Positions 60,254 through 64,000 of a stretch of 64,000 nucleotides of DNA are shown here, one piece after another. The position numbers and the translations under genes are program-made. The stretch's first letter is position 1, and every line of letters starts with the position of its first letter. Location of the stretch: the NCBI GenBank assembly GCA_017631955.1, contig JAGBSJ010000034.1:1-64000 (forward strand), read 5' to 3'. The stretch is from Clostridia bacterium (lineage in GTDB: Bacteria; Bacillota; Clostridia; Oscillospirales; Acutalibacteraceae). The notes beneath the pieces were generated by a model. That model searched no databases. It had not been told where the DNA came from and saw only the letters and a program-made list of their open reading frames with translations.

Positions 60254-61687
60254 CTATTTTATATTGAAATATTCCTTAACAATTTGCCTTTCGTCGAAGG
60301 GCTTTTTTTCATTTTCTATAATCTGATACATTTCGTGACCTTTACCAGCCAACACAACTATATCATTTTTTCTTGCTTTACTTAGTGCGAATTCTATTGC
60401 TTGACTCCGATTTTCAATTACCGCAATACGTGATTTCGCTTTTTCCATTCCGCAAAGAATGTCGTTAATAATCAAAAGTGGATTTTCGTTTCTCGGGTTA
60501 TCGCTTGTGACAACTGCAATATCGGACAAATCCCCTGCAATTCTGCCCATTTCAGCACGTTTAGATTTATCACGGTCACCACCGCAACCAAATACAGTTA
60601 TAACTTTGCCTTTTGTAAATTCACGGACACTTTGAAGTATATTATAAAGTCCGTCGGGGGTATGGGCATAATCTATCATTACAGAAAAGTTTTTCGGTGT
60701 TTCTATTATTTCTGCCCTACCCTTTATAAAACCAACTGACTTGCATGCATTGAAAACATCGTCTTTTGGGAATCCCAGATTAACAAGTGATGCTACTGCG
60801 CATAAAGAATTATAAACAGTAAATCTACCAGGAATTTTTGTGAAAATCCTGCCAATACAATCCATACCCACAAATTCGTATCGGACACCATCTTTATTAC
60901 ACACAACATTTTTAGCGGTATAGTCCGCATTATTACTGATTGCCGAAACGGTTTTATATGGACATTCAATCCTGTTTACTATCAATTTAATATTGTCATC
61001 ATCAATGTTTATACAAGCAGATTTCGTCATAGAAAACAAACGAAGTTTTGCATCAATATAATTCTGCATATTTCCGTGATAATCAAGGTGTTCGGGGGTT
61101 ATGTTTGTAAGAACTGCCATTTCAAAATTCAAGCCCCACACACGTTCCTGATGAAGACCTTGCGACGAAACCTCCATAACACAGTATTCACAACCGTTTT
61201 TCACCATTTCTCTGAACATTTTGTGCAGTTTTATTGGTTCGGGAGTTGTTAATACAGAGTCAAATTCTCTATTACCAGTTGCATTTTTTACTGTGCCGAT
61301 TATTCCGCATTTTTTACCTAAACTTTCAAGCATCTCTTTTATGAAAAAAGATGTTGACGTTTTTCCGTTTGTACCAGTTACACCAATAAGTTTAAGTTGT
61401 TTTGCGGGGTTTCCGTAGAAATTAGCCGCTATTTCAGAATATGCACATCTTGTGTTTCTGACAATAATCTGATTTGGGATTGCTAAGTCGCTCGATGTCA
61501 AAACGGCTACCGCACCTTGTTTTAAGGCGTTCTTTGCAAGAGAATGGCCATCAACATGGTTGCCGTCAATACAGACATACAAAGCATTTTTCAAGTTATC
61601 TTTATCGTTATCCGTTACTCTTTCAACTTCCACATCTTCATACATGTTAAGAATTTCAACATCCTTAAGAAGTGTAGAAAGTTTCAT
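60254..61687 (-). CDS. murE: UDP-MurNAc-dipeptide:meso-diaminopimelate ligase MurE
   Basis: Adds the third residue of the stem peptide. 477 residues with ATP loop GTNGKTSTSFF (about 105) and the specificity motif DNPR at 396-399, which marks meso-diaminopimelate rather than L-lysine, so the wall should be DAP-type. GAGG precedes the ATG. Confidence 0.95.
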   Translation of the reverse strand: MKLSTLLKDVEILNMYEDVEVERVTDNDKDNLKNALYVCIDGNHVDGHSLAKNALKQGAVAVLTSSDLAIPNQIIVRNTRCAYSEIAANFYGNPAKQLKLIGVTGTNGKTSTSFFIKEMLESLGKKCGIIGTVKNATGNREFDSVLTTPEPIKLHKMFREMVKNGCEYCVMEVSSQGLHQERVWGLNFEMAVLTNITPEHLDYHGNMQNYIDAKLRLFSMTKSACINIDDDNIKLIVNRIECPYKTVSAISNNADYTAKNVVCNKDGVRYEFVGMDCIGRIFTKIPGRFTVYNSLCAVASLVNLGFPKDDVFNACKSVGFIKGRAEIIETPKNFSVMIDYAHTPDGLYNILQSVREFTKGKVITVFGCGGDRDKSKRAEMGRIAGDLSDIAVVTSDNPRNENPLLIINDILCGMEKAKSRIAVIENRSQAIEFALSKARKNDIVVLAGKGHEMYQIIENEKKPFDERQIVKEYFNIK

Positions 61688-61706
61688 TGTTTTACCTCAT
61701 ATTAAA

Positions 61707-63923
61707 TTAATCCGTTATGTTTTCACTTGAACGGAAATATACTGTAATTATTGCACCTGTTTCTGCAGATGTGTTAGCAGGAATGCTTTGTTTATATGAA
61801 AGCACCTGACCCGCCCCTTGAGTTGTACCTGCAATTTTAATATTAAATCCGGCATTTACTGCAAGACGATTTGCTTCAGTTAATGTAAGTCCTGTAAGAT
61901 TTGGTACTGTTACTGTTTGTTTTTCAGCGTTTTCTTCTGTGTAAACAACAATTATACCATTCTTAGGCATTGACTGATTTGCAGATGGCATTTGTGAAAC
62001 AACCGTTTCTCCATTACCTACTATTTTCACTGTAAATCCGCTTGCTTTTGAACGAACTTTAGAAGCATCTTCGCCAACAAGGTTTGGTGCAGTTGTTGTT
62101 GCTTGTGCAAGTTCTTCATCGTTATACTGTGGGTCAATATTGAGATATGCAAGAATATTTTCAAAAATTCTTCCTGCCACAGGAGCCGCACCCGAACCAC
62201 CTGTTGCATAATACAACGGTTCATCAACTGCAATAAGCACTGCAATTTGTGGGTCATTTGCCGGAGCAAATCCCGCAAATGATGCAATACACATATCATC
62301 TGTATTAAGTTTTTCACTTGTACCTGTTTTGCCGGCTACGTGATAACCCGCAACATAGGCATTTTTAGCTGTACCCCATACTACAACCTGTTCCATAAGG
62401 TCGCACATTGTATCGGCAGTTTTTTCAGAAATTACTTGTCTTTTTACTGTTGGTTTTGTTTCAGAAATTATGTTTCCGTTTTCGTCTAACACCTTATCAA
62501 CAATATAAGGAGTCATAAGTTTTCCTCCATTACCGAGGGACGCTACAGCTGTAATCATCTGAATTGGTGTTGCCTGGAACGTCTGACCGAATGATGCAGA
62601 TGAAAGTTCTGCAATTCCCATTCTATCAACAGTGTAATATGTTTTATTGGCTACAGGTGTTGCCTCTGATGGTAAATCAACACCTGTTTTTTCTGTAAAT
62701 CCAAATGCTTCGAAATATTTTGAGAATGTTTCTTTACCTAATTTTTGACCTAATGTAATGAAGTATGTATTACAAGAATTAGGAAGTGCCTCGGCAACAG
62801 TTTGTGTACCGTGAGCTTTGCGGTTATAACAATGCTGATAATAATTTGCAACCTTTATTGAGGATGTGCAATTATATGTACTAGTTGTTGTAATAGCGCC
62901 CTCTTCAAGGCCTGCTGCAGCAACAAAAAGCTTGAATACTGAACCTGGTTCATAAGAGTCACTTACAACTCGGTTACGCCACTGTGAGAATAAGGCATTG
63001 TTCTGCGCTTTACTTTTTTCAGCTGAATCTTCAATTTTTTCTATTTCTTCAATAACTGTATTCGAAGAAATCTTATAAGGCGAATTCAAATCGTAGTCGG
63101 GCATTGTTGACATACCAAGAATTGCACCTGTTTTAACATCCATTACAATGCCATAAGCATATTTCGCCTGAGTTTCTTCAATTGCTTGCGAAAGCTGTTG
63201 CTCAAGATAGTACTGAATTACTTCGTCAACAGTAAGGACAAGACCTTTACCCTGTTCTGCATCATAAGTTGTTTCATAATCATTTGGCATTTCGCCTGCG
63301 AGAGCATTTTTAGCGGTAATAATTCTACCTGCTTCACCAGTAAGAATGTCGTTGTATTTAAGTTCAAGGCCTGCACGACCCGTATCTTCAGAACCTGTGA
63401 ACCCAAGTACTGTTGATGCAAATGAGCCGAGAGGATAGTAACGCTTTGTATCAGGGTCAATGCCTACAATAAGACCAAGTTTTTCGTCACTGTGGTCTGA
63501 AAGATATTTTCTTAACTCGTCTTTTTTAGCATTATCAATTTGACCGATTATTTTTTCGTAACCGCTTTCTTTACGGTTAACTTTTTTCTCAACTGTTTCA
63601 CGGTCTAACTCAAAAATCTCAACAAAACCATCAACTAACAACTTTTTCTGTTCTTCAGTTGAAATTTTTGAAGGATTTATGTAAACAAGCCATGCAGACG
63701 CACTTTGCGCAAGAACTTTCATATTTGAGTCGTAAATTGTTCCGCGATTTGCATTGATAACTGTATCACTCAACTGATTTTTTTCTGCTTCAAGTCGATA
63801 TTTTTCACCATTTATTATCTGCAACCAGAAAAGATTACCGATAAGAGCAACTAAAAAAAGACAGAAAAACACAAACGCGAATTGTGAGCGGAATTCCATC
63901 TTTTTTGTCGGCTTTTTATTCAT
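61707..63923 (-). CDS. ftsI: Class B penicillin-binding protein with PASTA domains (FtsI/SpoVD)
   Basis: Transpeptidase for septal or spore-cortex peptidoglycan. 738 residues: one N-terminal helix (about 11-32), PBP dimerisation domain (about 50-250), transpeptidase with nucleophile S328 in SVFK, SCN at 383-385 and KTG at 532-534, then two PASTA repeats (about 612-670 and 673-735). The PASTA pair resembles SpoVD and Clostridial PBP2 proteins. AAAGGAG precedes the ATG. The upstream genes of the cluster (ftsL, mraW) are outside the window; 63924-64000 holds only its leader. Confidence 0.95.
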   Translation of the reverse strand: MNKKPTKKMEFRSQFAFVFFCLFLVALIGNLFWLQIINGEKYRLEAEKNQLSDTVINANRGTIYDSNMKVLAQSASAWLVYINPSKISTEEQKKLLVDGFVEIFELDRETVEKKVNRKESGYEKIIGQIDNAKKDELRKYLSDHSDEKLGLIVGIDPDTKRYYPLGSFASTVLGFTGSEDTGRAGLELKYNDILTGEAGRIITAKNALAGEMPNDYETTYDAEQGKGLVLTVDEVIQYYLEQQLSQAIEETQAKYAYGIVMDVKTGAILGMSTMPDYDLNSPYKISSNTVIEEIEKIEDSAEKSKAQNNALFSQWRNRVVSDSYEPGSVFKLFVAAAGLEEGAITTTSTYNCTSSIKVANYYQHCYNRKAHGTQTVAEALPNSCNTYFITLGQKLGKETFSKYFEAFGFTEKTGVDLPSEATPVANKTYYTVDRMGIAELSSASFGQTFQATPIQMITAVASLGNGGKLMTPYIVDKVLDENGNIISETKPTVKRQVISEKTADTMCDLMEQVVVWGTAKNAYVAGYHVAGKTGTSEKLNTDDMCIASFAGFAPANDPQIAVLIAVDEPLYYATGGSGAAPVAGRIFENILAYLNIDPQYNDEELAQATTTAPNLVGEDASKVRSKASGFTVKIVGNGETVVSQMPSANQSMPKNGIIVVYTEENAEKQTVTVPNLTGLTLTEANRLAVNAGFNIKIAGTTQGAGQVLSYKQSIPANTSAETGAIITVYFRSSENITD

Positions 63924-64000
63924 TTTTACTGCTCCTTTCGGTCAAAACTAATTACCTCATACAATAAAACAACGAGAGTCAAGAATTCTCAACTCCCTTT

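Noticed and set aside
63970..63995. Palindrome around AGAATTCT with TTGACT at the window edge
   Set aside because: The arms mismatch at two of ten positions and the matching -10 is poor (15-base spacing), so neither operator nor promoter is supported; the upstream gene is outside the window.
1..64000. tRNA, rRNA, insertion sequence, prophage or defence genes
   Set aside because: Looked for cloverleaf-like segments, transposase and integrase motifs and typical defence domains; none were recognised.

Overview
The window is an AT-rich chromosomal segment of a low-GC Gram-positive bacterium, most likely a Clostridia member of the Ruminococcaceae/Oscillospiraceae type. The evidence is Firmicute operon order (ylxM-ffh-rpsP-khpA, yqfC-yqfD-phoH-ybeY-dgkA-era-yqzL-recO, ftsE-ftsX), strong GGAGG ribosome binding sites, TTGACA/TATAAT promoters, meso-DAP-type MurE, and the sporulation genes yqfC, yqfD and ylbJ (spoVV), which point to an endospore-forming lineage. 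Nearly all genes lie on the minus strand; only mtaB, ylbJ, a small Cys protein and an XRE regulator lie on the plus strand. No rRNA, tRNA, insertion sequence, prophage or CRISPR array was seen. No gene-free stretch exceeds about 275 bases.

Layout, left to right. 1-8.6 kb: rpmF/yceD, a P-loop protein with pgi, a D,D-carboxypeptidase, mtaB, a lipoprotein and a GH2 beta-mannosidase. 8.7-17.2 kb: an Fe-S/sulfur block (mnmA, nadA, iscU, iscS), then a methionine synthase split into a core and a separate reactivation protein, transcribed with an Rrf2/IscR-like regulator. The iscS promoter carries a pair of dyads that look like that regulator's operators. A MerR-type regulator anchored in the membrane follows, with its own MerR-style promoter. 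17.2-22.8 kb: nadE-gtrA-EIIC-like operon, a TIGR00266/AIM24 protein and greA-lysS. 22.9-28.2 kb: a cell-division hydrolase module (ftsE, ftsX, an M23 hydrolase, an S41 protease) plus an unrecognised gene. 28.4-37.6 kb: a PucR/CdaR regulator, a pseudouridine synthase, DUF4830, a coiled-coil protein, coaD, rsmD, gph, uvrC, HPr and a polysaccharide deacetylase. 36.9-40.6 kb: the SRP/ribosome operon (ylxM, ffh, rpsP, khpA, rimM, trmD).

40.6-48.8 kb: a Thr-rich lipoprotein gene broken by an in-frame stop, then mutS2, recO, yqzL, era, dgkA, ybeY, phoH, yqfD and yqfC. 48.8-52 kb: ylbJ and a small variable patch with a membrane protein and an XRE regulator. 52-64 kb: the division and cell wall (dcw) cluster, transcribed penicillin-binding protein, murE, murF, mraY, ftsW, murG, murA, ftsQ, ftsZ, without murD or ftsA.

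The content is mainly housekeeping, and I see no defence or mobile system. The points most worth a second look are regulatory: the two-operator iscS promoter, the 19-bp-spacer promoter of the membrane MerR, hairpins that bury ribosome binding sites, a hairpin at the start site of the ffh operon, and the nonsense mutation inside an internal repeat of the Thr-rich lipoprotein.
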